Of a stretch of DNA of 64,000 nt, positions 10,230 through 19,464 are shown one piece after another. The DNA is taken from positions 1,357,001 to 1,421,000 of the forward strand of contig JAYKKM010000011.1 of assembly GCA_035772405.1 (NCBI GenBank). The letters run 5' to 3'. Made by a program: the position numbers and the translations under genes. The stretch's first letter is position 1. Each line of letters opens with the position of its first letter. Origin of the DNA: Chrysogorgia sp. JL179-B06 (taxonomy: Eukaryota; Cnidaria; Anthozoa; Scleralcyonacea; Chrysogorgiidae). The notes under the pieces are model-generated. The model had not been told where the DNA came from. It saw only the letters and a list, made by a program, of their open reading frames with translations, and searched no databases.

Positions 10230-12700
10230 TACTGTAGGTGATTATGAGATGGAGAATATGTGCAGTGACAACATTGACTCGGAAACAAGTTCAGATGATC
10301 TTGTGTCAGTGGTTTTGACAGTGATGGAAGCAACTCCAACAACAGTTTAACTATGTTTAGTAGCGATGATCATGATAACCAATAACTGAAGAGGTCCATA
10401 AAGCTCAACATTCAGACCATGGTTCTGCAACCCTCGCCGTCTTCTCATGTTTCCTGAGAAATAACCTATCAGCAAGCAAGGATATATTGAAAACTTTTAA
10501 AACGGTTTTTCCTTAAATATCTCTTCTTCAAGACATAACTTATGAAACCATTTGGTCTAAAATAGATTGTTTGGGAGTAAAAGAGTATTGTTACTGTACT
10601 TCTTGCAATGTTCTATTTCCTTTCATGGATGAAAACGTCTTCAAGTGCACTGATAATTGCCCAGGTCTATGTTATAAAGAGTGATCAAAGATCAGCTTAA
10701 AGTGGGCAGACAACCCAGTAGCAGTTTCTTGTTGGAGGTAAATTGCTTAACGTAGCTCTATAAATTAAGACCATTTATAGATTTTGCAGGTATATAATAT
10801 AATATATAAAAAGAAAAATTGTTACTTAGGTATAATGGAAGATATTAAGACAAAAGCAAATTTAGAAAAGCAAAATCAAAGATCCGTAAAAATTGTTACA
10901 GACATAACTGATGGAATGGCCTATCAGGTCAAGTTGTCTTGTCTTGACAAGTTGTCTTGTCTTGACAAGTTGTCTTGACTTGACAAGTTATCTTGTCTTG
11001 CCAAGTTGACAAGTCATCTTGCCTTGTCTTGTCTTATTTTATTTTGTCTTGTCTTGGCTTGTCTTGTATCGTCTTGTTTGTCTTGTCTTGTCTTGACAAG
11101 TTGTCTTGTCTTGTCTTGACAAGTTGTCTTGTCTTGTCTTGACAAGTTGTGGTGGTGGTTGGCAACATGTCATTAATAGAACCCAATTTAAATCTTACTG
11201 CCACATTCAACACAGATGGAACTAACTCGTATTCTTCATCAAATATTGAGCTTTGGACAATACTTTTGGCCATTAACGAGTTATATCCAAGTTTGTGCTT
11301 AGCCACCCTTTCACCATTTTGAGGGAACATTTGGCAAAGAAATTAACAAATTATCCAACAATGGCTTTACTGTCAGTATTGTTAAAGTTTCAATTGTCTG
11401 TGTGAATTGCTGAATATGATGTGCTACGTTGGAACGTTTGCTTGCATCATCTGCAATGAAAAAGGAGAAGTCTCAAAACAGGGAATGCTATGACATTCCC
11501 TTATAATGAGAACTGCCGTTCAAGATCCGAATCAGCAATGCAAAAAGGCACGAAAGCAAAGGCTGTGTTGGGCTTCAAAGAACCAAGTCGTCTTTCCCTT
11601 TTGGAGTCATTCAACATTGCTACAGGAATGGTTCCTGCTTAAATACATTGTATTATTTTAGGCATCACAAAAGTTCTCCTCTGTAAATGGTTTTCATCAA
11701 CTCAAAGTAAATTCGAATACTTTGTAGGACACAGTTTGAAATATATCTATAGTAGACTTCAAAGCCGGACTTTATGGATCAATTACCATGGGATATTGAG
11801 AAGATTATGGTAATTTGAAAGCTACCAAATTGCAAGCGTGGTTGTTATTTTATTCACTACCATGTCTGTTGGGCATATTGCCACAGAAATATCTGGAGCA
11901 CTTCCCACTGCTTTCAGAAGCTATATACTTGCTACCTGTCGATTGTATTACAGAGGAAGAGTTCTGTAGAGCAGAAATTCTTCTTAAAAATGTTTACAAG
12001 GAATTCTCTACCCTGGTGGATCATGTGGCTTAAACGTGCACAATGCTGGCATTTATCTAGTTCATTTTGTACGTTTGTGGGGTCCTTTATGGGCCTGGAG
12101 CTGTTTTGCATTTCAAGATGCAAATGCAATGGTTCTGTAAAGCGTTCATGGAACTACAAGTCGTGAAAATTAAAGAGGTTACCACCATGCTTCATCACGT
12201 GGAAAAAACGGGGAAAAATTGCAAAATATGGACAAAAACAATAAAAGTTTCAAACTGTGAAGTTGTCAGTACATGCACTTTTCCATTTGTATTAATTTAT
12301 TTATTTGCCAAGGGTTATTTTAGTTGATATTGATTTATATGGATTTTGCGATTTTCTATAGGTAGCACTCATCCATTTCCTGAAGAAGAATTTTGGATTT
12401 GTCAATAAGTTGCAAGAGTTGTGAAATGTGGTTGGAGACTTTTTTCGTTTATTTATAATAATGAAAAAGAATGTGTTTTGCAATTATTTTGAAAGACAGA
12501 ACTGTTGGAGCTATTCAGTATTTTGTTTTAACCAATCCATACGCAAGGTTCATGCTGTTATCACAAGATCTAACATTGGAATTCCATCTTTTCTTGATAC
12601 GTTGCTGGAGGGAATCATTTGACCTCTGTAAAGGTGGATTAGAACCCAACTAAATTTATTGTATCAGTAGATGACCATGAAGATGAAGAGACATTATTTT
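10230..12700 (+). pseudogene. Animal CACTA-type transposase (tnp2/DUF4218) pseudogene
   Basis: Fragments in shifting plus frames follow the order of animal CACTA-like transposases. 10240-10290 is an acidic N-terminus; 10580-10680 is a Cys motif ('YCYCTSCNVLFPF', 'CTDNCPGLCYK'). 11205-11320 holds 'TFNTDGTNSYSSSNIELW' and 'LLAINELYP', the tnp2 start with its conserved DG. 11455-11640 continues with a 'NEKGEVSK' block and 'SRLSLLESFNIATGMVP'. The DUF4218 region lies at 11830-12130: 'AWLLFYSLPCLLGILP', 'LLSEAIYLL', 'NVHNAGIYLVHFVR', 'WSCFAFQDANAM'. Many stops and frameshifts make it non-functional. A CTTGT satellite interrupts it. Confidence 0.75.
10925..11150. repeat. CTTGT/TTGACAAG satellite
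   Basis: A dense array of CTTGT pentamers mixed with the palindromic-type unit CTTGTCTTGACAAG. It inserts between the Cys motif and the tnp2 domain of the CACTA pseudogene. Open frames here are low-complexity artefacts. Confidence 0.9.
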
Positions 12701-13829
12701 TATCGATCCTCAAACAAGTAATAGTCGTTCTTGCATTTCACAAGTACCATATTCTCATGGCCACTCCGTATTTCGTTTGCATTGTAAAATAAGCAAAAAT
12801 ATTTTGGCTCCAGAACATCGAAAATAAAACGTAGTTTAAATCTACACAAACTACTACAATGTCTAAGAGAAAACATTGGATTTTCAGCACGCACTAGTTT
12901 TATTTAATGTACTAATAGTTGTTCACCCAGGTGCGAAGCACCGGCTGAGGGCTAATATCGACCGGCGTTTAGTCCCTAATTGGCAGTCAGAGGTTAGGAT
13001 TAGGGTTAGAATACGTTAGTACATCCTGAATTTGCAACGTTTTTTTTTGGTTGGTTAAATTTGGCGTTTAAATTTAAATTGATGCAAGCACGACAACTGC
13101 CTTTTGCGCAGGATGAATGCGCCATTACTCAACAGATAATTATTCATACCAATAGAGAAGCACAAATCAAAAGTACATATGTTTTGTTGGGGTATACGGT
13201 GAATGAAGATTTGTGTTCAAAAAGTTCATAAAATGCAGTGTTCAAGAGATACAGTATGGTCGGCAGAAGTCAAGTTCGTAAATTTTAAATGGCGTCAAAA
13301 GGTAAACTTGTTGTTAGTAATCAGTTACAAAGATATTTTTGCAAATATGTCCGAGTATGTTATTCAGGCTATCATTTGATGTATAGCATGAGTTGCTTCT
13401 GGAGTTAGTAGTTCAAAAGATATCATCGTCGGTATATCTAATTATTTATCGGAATTTGTGAATGCAATACGGGTGTCGTTTCGCTTTTTAAAGCTGTTAA
13501 TGTCAGAGGCTGTTAATCAAGCTTTCATTAGATATGTAGAATGAGCTCTTAGAGTAGTACTTCAAAATATATCGTGGTCGGAACAAAATAAAACAAAAAC
13601 GCGAGTCTGTCAATCAAGAAATCAGCTGAAGGGCCTCCACTTTATCGTTTATTAACTCTTTGACTTGAGTGACGAAGGGATTTCGCTCCAAACTTGGAAT
13701 AGACCTCTTACACACTATTTCCGCAGTGCACCAACCTTTAAGAGATCAGTATTTCTACACTGCCTAGTTTCATACACAGTACGCAGAACAACATAGTTTT
13801 TATAGTAGTCTTCAGACTTCAATAAAACA
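12701..13829. other. Gene-free stretch with a possible Helitron 3' end
   Basis: No coding region is supported. At 12930-12955 a GGTGC-GAA-GCACC hairpin is followed 9 nt later by CTAA and then T, the pattern of a Helitron 3' terminus (hairpin plus CTRR before T). A short telomere-like run, GGTTAGGATTAGGGTTAG, lies at 12992-13009. The remainder is AT-rich. Confidence 0.35.
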
Positions 13830-15345
13830 ACCATGTTAGTTGTACTGTATATATTCCTCAGTAATCTTTAGATAAAGAGTTGAGATAAGATAACAAAATA
13901 TGAGAACGGTAAAGCAAATGGTAGTGTGGGTAGATTAGAAGAGGAAGAGACATATGCCACAAAAACAGCGTTAGCCGTGCAGGGAGGCGCGATGGGATAG
14001 AAAGTACTAGGACTAGCTTGTGATTCTGAAACAGACAAAATTAGTTTTGATCTTACGTTCATGGGTGTAACCAACAAAGTGCTCCATATTAAGTTTGTTG
14101 GCAGGTTTGTTTGATCCCTTGGGGATCTTTAGTCCAGTCATAGTGAGTATGAAAATACTCTTTCAGCAGTTGTGTAGTGCTAAATTAGATTGGGATGAAG
14201 TGATCGGTGGAGAAGAAAGGACAAGATGGGAAGTGTGGATCAGCGATTTGAGAGAAGGGCTAAACAGTTTAGAACAGTTTAGTGCGTTTACGAAGATCCG
14301 GACAGCAAAACTGCATTGTGTTGGATTCGGAATAATGGTGAGTGGAAACAGTTTGTCCGACATAGGGTTAATGAAATCCTCCGCTTAACAAGTAAAGCGG
14401 AGTGGTGACATTGCCCTGGTTCTAGAGTGGTTGTAGAGGCATGACTGTGACTAAACTGAAGGGTGATGAACTCTGGTGGAAGGGCCCAGCCTTGTTGTCC
14501 TAGGGGTCAGATGAGTGGCCGTCCTTATACGATCAGGATGGTCACACGCAGTAGCAATGACAATAGGGGTGGAAGTGTCACCAGGTATCGGCAATGTGCT
14601 AGACCTAGCTAGATTCAGCAAAGTTGGACGGCTAGTACGAGTAACGGCATAGGTAAAACGGTTCGTGACCAATTTGAGAGCATGGATTAGAAAGAAGAGC
14701 GCAAAGGCGCATTAGCTGTTTGTGAATTAAGAAGCAGAAAAGGATTGGTTTATTGTGGCCCAAACGAAACTTAAGGTGAAACAGAACTTCAAGCAAACAG
14801 TACAGGAGCTAGCTTAAGTAGACGATGCGGGGATCTTACGGTGCACAAGTAGATTAGTGAATTCAGATTTAGAAACCGAAGCTAGAAAAGCTATTATTTT
14901 GCCTAGAGATCACCTATTAACTAGGTAAGGTTGATCATCGAAGAGTGCCACGGTAGAGTATACCACAGTGGGTCGAGGGCGACACTACTGGCCGAATTGA
15001 GGGCAAAATGCCAGAATTTAGAGTCGCCACCATTTTACAAAGTAGGCGTAGACTTTGCCGGTCCTTTGTATGTTAAAAGGACCACAGGAAAGTCTACATT
15101 GCTTTGTTTTCATGCTGCGTGACTAGAGCGGTACATTTAGAACTTGCGGATATGACAGCAGAGGCGTTCAGAAGGTGTCTCAGGAGGTTTACAGCCAGAT
15201 GGGAAACTCCCACTTTAATAGTGTCAGATAACGCTAAGACGTTTCAGGCGGTCGAGAAGGCGTTGAACGAGTTCGACCACCCTGAGGTAAGAGCAGATTT
15301 AGACCAAGAGAATACAATGGAGGTTTAATCTAGAAAGAGCACCTT
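13830..15345 (+). mobile_element. BEL/Pao pol remnant (RT end to integrase)
   Basis: Plus-strand pieces follow BEL/Pao order. 13930-14090 holds the end of the reverse transcriptase ('KVLGLACDSETDK'). 14095-14300 is the Pao segment ('LFDPLGIFSPVIVSMK', 'WDEVIGGEERTRWEVW'). 14600-14720 is a decayed 'RFSKVGRLVRVTA' block. 14930-15330 is integrase, with 'EECHGRVYHSGSRATL', 'KVGVDFAGPLYVK' (first integrase Asp) and 'TPTLIVSDNAKTFQ' (second Asp), ending at a frame reading 'RFNLERAPW'. Numerous stops and shifts are present. The region after 15345 continues in the opposite orientation. Confidence 0.8.
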
Positions 15346-15500
15346 GGTACCTGAACCGTTCACTACAGCTCTTCTCACTAGCCACTTCGCCTGGCTCTGT
15401 GATCGCCTGCTGTAAATCAAGTAAAGGTGTTAACACTACCTCTCCAATCTTATATTCATACGTCAATGTTCTACAGTTTGTTGCTTCTGCTTCTACAAGA
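15346..15500 (-). mobile_element. Inverted BEL/Pao integrase C-terminal piece
   Basis: Minus-strand frame with 'NCRTLTYEYKIGEVVLTP' and then 'EPGEVASEKSCSERFRY'. In BEL/Pao integrases this follows directly after the 'RAPWWGG' block where the plus-strand remnant stops. The piece is therefore the missing 3' part of the same domain, flipped. The breakpoint is at about 15340-15350. Confidence 0.65.
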
Positions 15501-17115
15501 TAGATAGATAGATCAACCAGAAATTTGTAGAAAATCATTAAATCTAATTGACAACATCAGAAAAGAATTATAAAGCCTATTTGAAAATTATTTCTTGACA
15601 ATAAAATCAAAAAACATTGTTTATTTTACCTTAAATTGAAAAATACATACCTCAAATTATACATCACAAATTTCATACTAATATCCATAATAATGCATCT
15701 TTTACCATGAAACTTGACCCAAACACTCTAATGCAATATACAAACCTAAAAAGAAATTACCAACTGTACAGCAATCACATTTCTTTAAAAAAAATAACAG
15801 GAGAAATTTGTACATTTGGAAAAACACAAATTTAATTATTAAAAAAATGTGCATCAGAAATTTTTGTCTAAAATCTTCAATAATGCATCAATTACAAATA
15901 CGCTTGTTTAACATACATCTTTCTCATGCTAGTGAGATGGATTGGTGAAAATTTGGTGAAAATTTATACGTTTCGATTTGACATTTTTGATGAATGTCAT
16001 TATTTTCACCAAAAATCACAGTTATTTTCAAGGATAAATGTTTGCTAACATTAATTTCAAACAAACTTATTTAACATATATGTTTCTCATGCTAGTGACA
16101 TGGATTACACAACCTTTCGTGACAATTGAACTTATATTTAGAAGTTTCGAGTTGCCATTTCCCATAAGAATCAATAGTTTGGCCATAAATGACATTGATA
16201 GAGCCAAAATTTCACACATAAATATAATTATTATTCGTTATGCAATGGTCTCTTTACTATATTATAATAAAATTGCTTTAAAATAACTATGTTCACGTTG
16301 AATTGACGTGGTAATCCGACACATTTTCATTAAAAAATTAACGTGTGTAATACAACTCACATATATTTTATATAAAGTGTCTACTTAACGCAAACGAAAA
16401 CGAAACCTTTTGATTATTTGTTAACAGTGGGGAGCAAAATCTGAGCGATTGTTCCAAATTAAATATAGAAAATGCAGTTACTATAATTTTCTACGGCCTA
16501 TTTCTTAACAATAGAACCGGTCACTTATAATTCGATAGCGTTGTGGCGGCCATTTTGTTCTTCGTCTCCGTGTTGTCTTTCTTTCGGAAGGTGTGTTTTG
16601 AAAGTGATTGACGTGTGTTTTCTTCGAGCGAGTTTTTTAAGGTTTCTTTATCTTCCATTGGGAATTTGTGTGAATAAAGTAAGCACAAGTATAGTTCAGG
16701 TCGAAATATTTGTGTGTGTACAAATAAGGTTAAGTAAGTGGGCAAAGTTACGTTTTATTTTGATTTTCGTAATTTGCACAATTTCCCGCCTTTGTTGACA
16801 GAACAAAGGAATTTAGTCAATAGTGATATTCTTTCGTATTCCTACGTGACTGTTCATTGTTAAATATAAATTGTGGGTTTTGGAATAGTTTTAATAGCAA
16901 TATCTATCCGTATCTTACGCCTTCGTCTCTCTTTTGTCTTTCTTTCCGAAGGTGTGTTTTGACATTGATTGACGTTTGGTTTCTTCGAGCGAGTTTTTCA
17001 AGGTTTCTCTATCTTTCATTGGGGGTTGTGTGAACAAAGTACTCACAAGAATACTTCAGGTGGATATATAACTGTATATATATATATATATATATATATA
17101 ATTACTTGATAAATA
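15501..17115. repeat. AT-rich gap with two diverged direct repeats
   Basis: No gene is supported. About 50 bp at 15895-15945 is repeated at 16058-16107 (core TTTCTCATGCTAGTGA). About 150 bp at 16555-16710 is repeated at 16920-17070 (core AAGGTGTGTTTTGA, TTCTTCGAGCGAGTTTTT). The first copy of the latter begins beside GGCGGCCATTTTG, a YY1-like motif, hinting at duplicated promoter or 5' exon sequence. A TA microsatellite follows at 17074-17101. Confidence 0.55.
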
Positions 17116-17278
17116 TCTCTTATATAAATATCTAATATATTATATTAGTTATATATTACTTATATTAATTACCTAATATATTACTTTCCTTATATCTTCT
17201 CCCTTCACGAAATTACGGCAGCGCTTAATACTCATATTGATATTCGTTCTATAATATCTGATTCTCTGATATTGTATT

Positions 17279-17451
17279 ATGGCTGCAATAGTGCCTATTG
17301 AACAATTGCATGATAGAAGAAATACATTTACTGTATTTCACTACCCTAACACGCCTGCAAACATCGTCACTTACCAGTCTAATTTGGCAACGCGAATAGC
17401 AAGGGAAGACTATGCACAAAATGCGTTTGTAAACTCATGGAATATATATAT
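17279..17451 (+). CDS. Helitron 5' ORF fragment, unrecognised domain
   Basis: An open frame from ATG 17279 encodes about 55 residues ('MAAIVPIEQLHDRRNTFTVF...') and runs into the foldback end of the inserted recombinase element. Residues read past about 17451 belong to that hairpin. A frame in phase with other Helitron sequence resumes near 19464, so this is probably the N-terminal part of the Helitron protein, but no known domain is recognised. Confidence 0.45.
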
Positions 17452-17593
17452 GTTATTTACCGGCTGGGAGGTCCGTACTGGAAAAATATTTTCCCGAAGT
17501 CTCAGAAGCGGCCCGAGACCGAAGGTCGAGGGCCGCTTCTGAGACTGAGGGAAAATATTTTTCCAGTACGGACCGACCAAAACGGTAAATAAC
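17452..17593. repeat. Left hairpin of the recombinase element
   Basis: A 142-nt near-perfect palindrome with arms of about 65 nt. GTTATTTACCG (17452-17462) pairs with CGGTAAATAAC (17583-17593), and GGTCCGTACTGG (17470-17481) pairs with CCAGTACGGACC (17563-17574). The inner arm is GC-rich around GGCCGCTTCTGAGACT. The apex lies near 17513-17531. Confidence 0.92.
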
Positions 17594-17807
17594 GTATTTA
17601 TTTTTTTCGAGCAAAGTCAAAAAAATTGCAACAACAAAAAAATTATTATTCAGAATGTTAACAACACCAAATATGGCAATAGTCACATGACTAAACTAGC
17701 GTGTTCGACTGTTTTTTTCAAAACCAAAAAGAATCTTCAAAGAGCAGCAACGAGTTTAACTGTTCAACATTATTTGAATTTAAATTTATAAAAAGTAAAG
17801 AAACATG

Positions 17808-19274
17808 TCAATCAGAGTCAGAATCTTCACTGATGAGTACTCTTCGCTTCTTGGATGTTTGATTTTCACTTCGATTGTCGTTACCAAAGGAAAAATTGAA
17901 CGAACAGTTCTCGATTTTTGCTATGTTTGCCCCCGAAAAAAATCCGTCGATAGCTGAGCGTTTGGAAAGGAAATGATCCTGTTGCTGAAACGAAATCGTC
18001 GGATTCGCCGGTGGTAATACTGGGTTTTCAAGCTGTTGTGGTTGCCGGGAACTTGAAGCTTGTGATGTTGAAGCAGCACTCGAAGAACGACTTAAAGCGA
18101 GGGACATTTGTCGCTGGTGACTGGCCGAAGCGGACTTGTATGCATCCAAACTTTTTAGGTTTTTATGGCCACTAAGTTGGGCGACGTAATTCTCTGGCAC
18201 ATTGGCATCCATCAGCCTCGAAATACACGTCTTTCGAACCGAGTGACCTGATATATTCCCGGGCAGATTCGCGACTTTTGCAGCTTTCACGAGAAATTTT
18301 CCAATCTCGTTTTTGCCGAGAGCCCCTCTCATGAACCAAATTTCGGAATCTGGTTTCCGACGATGGTTAACTGCCAAGAAGAACGGCGAATCTGGTTGAT
18401 TCATCTCGATTGGACGGCGGGAGGCAAAGGACTTGTACAATTTAACCGGACAACGTTGGGTATTTGTTGCTTGAGCGGTTGGCTTAAATGCTCGTTGGTG
18501 TTGACCGTCGCCATGACGTGTTTTTGAGCCTCTTTCAGAGTGCCATTTGAGGACTTCGTTGCCGGTTTCTGCGTCTTTTTCGATGGTAATATCTCCCCAC
18601 TGGAGTCGCCTTGATTCGTCACGAGCTCTAAAGCCAAAGTGGAGAGCAAGGACCCACCATACTGTCCTCTGAAGCACTTCGGGGTCGTGGTCGCCAAACA
18701 AACCCTGGTCAAAAAGGAGATCTTCCTCGGCTTCGGTGAGCACTCTAGCAGCTTGTGGACGGTTTCCCTTCGCGTGCTCTGTCATCAATTCTCGTTTTCT
18801 TGCTACTAACACTTCTCGAGACTTTGAGAATTCCTTGTCTTGGAAAATATTAATTTTTGAACTTTTGTCGTTCAAGAACCGCTGCAAACTTCGCTGGAAA
18901 GCCGTGAGGGACGAAGGCTCGTATACATCGCCATTTTTTTTGCGAATGTTTACAAAAAACCTTGCGAGTAAGACGTTTAATTCCTTTGCAGGTATGCATT
19001 GAATTTCTCGTACTTCATTTATAGACCTGAAGTATCTTGCTAATACATTTATGTCGTATACAGTTTTCATCTTTGTGCTTTCGGGTCTTTGACTCTCTAT
19101 GTATTTCTGAATGTCAACATCACTGCCACTGATTTGCTCATTGCGACTGGTATTTTCCTTCTCTTTTTCATTAAAAATTAATGTACTTGTGCCGGGGCCA
19201 TCCTCGTCTGGATAGTAGAACTCGCTCTCACTATGCTCACCTTCGTCAGAGTACATTTTACATAATTTTATCAC
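17808..19274 (-). CDS. Tyrosine recombinase, DUF3504/Crypton-like, intact
   Basis: An uninterrupted 488-codon frame. Residues 1-60 are acidic/Ser-rich. Residues about 70-170 look like an N-terminal SAM-like DNA-binding domain ('FVNIRKKNGDVYEPSSL'). The catalytic domain follows with every tyrosine-recombinase residue visible: Arg in 'FGFRARDE' (about 216-218), 'HSVR' (344-347), His in 'LSGHKN' (370) and the Tyr in 'LDAYKS' (379). The C-terminal tail is Ser/Gln-rich and ends with a basic 'KKRR' patch, probably a nuclear signal. Met7 is an alternative start. This is one of the few transposon genes here with no lesion. The role is inferred: excision and integration of the surrounding element. Confidence 0.9.
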   Translation of the reverse strand: MIKLCKMYSDEGEHSESEFYYPDEDGPGTSTLIFNEKEKENTSRNEQISGSDVDIQKYIESQRPESTKMKTVYDINVLARYFRSINEVREIQCIPAKELNVLLARFFVNIRKKNGDVYEPSSLTAFQRSLQRFLNDKSSKINIFQDKEFSKSREVLVARKRELMTEHAKGNRPQAARVLTEAEEDLLFDQGLFGDHDPEVLQRTVWWVLALHFGFRARDESRRLQWGDITIEKDAETGNEVLKWHSERGSKTRHGDGQHQRAFKPTAQATNTQRCPVKLYKSFASRRPIEMNQPDSPFFLAVNHRRKPDSEIWFMRGALGKNEIGKFLVKAAKVANLPGNISGHSVRKTCISRLMDANVPENYVAQLSGHKNLKSLDAYKSASASHQRQMSLALSRSSSAASTSQASSSRQPQQLENPVLPPANPTISFQQQDHFLSKRSAIDGFFSGANIAKIENCSFNFSFGNDNRSENQTSKKRRVLISEDSDSD

Positions 19275-19340
19275 TTTTTTTCGCAGATTTTTTTGAACTT
19301 TTGGGTAATTTTTTCACGGCAAAAGTTGTCTTCACTCCTT

Positions 19341-19464
19341 TGTTTATTTTGGCGCGAAAAGTTGCGAGAGGTCCGTACTGGTGTGATACGGACCTCGTAC
19401 TCAGCCAATCAAAAGGCTCTATTTTAGTTACGGACCTGAGTTACGGACCTCAAAAAAAATAAAC
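19341..19464. repeat. Right hairpin of the recombinase element
   Basis: GTTTATTTT...GAGGTCCGTA on the outer-left side is mirrored by TACGGACCTC...AAAATAAAC at 19442-19464. Inside it a second small hairpin pairs GAGGTCCGTA (19368-19377) with TACGGACCTC (19387-19396), and another copy lies at 19429. The layout mirrors the left end but the arms are less perfect. Confidence 0.75.

Larger units (their letters stand above)
17452..19464 (-). mobile_element. Crypton-like tyrosine-recombinase element with foldback ends
   Basis: A 488-residue recombinase gene on the minus strand is flanked by two hairpins sharing the motif AGGTCCGTA. The left hairpin (17452-17593) has arms running from GTTATTTACCG inward through GGTCCGTACTGG to their inverted copies. 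The right one (19341-19464) runs from GTTTATTTT through GAGGTCCGTA to TACGGACCTC and AAAATAAAC, with additional TACGGACCT copies at 19387 and 19429. It interrupts Helitron sequence. No clear target-site duplication is visible, as expected for tyrosine-recombinase elements. Exact ends are uncertain by a few bases. Confidence 0.75.

Noticed and set aside
10925..11150. CRISPR-like array
   Set aside because: No unique spacers; a simple satellite in an animal genome.
11034..11330. Minus-strand 98-codon frame across the CTTGT array
   Set aside because: Low-complexity translation of a satellite, with the CACTA transposase readable on the plus strand at 11205-11320.
12992..13009. Interstitial telomere repeat
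   Set aside because: Only about two and a half imperfect TTAGGG units; too short to be meaningful.
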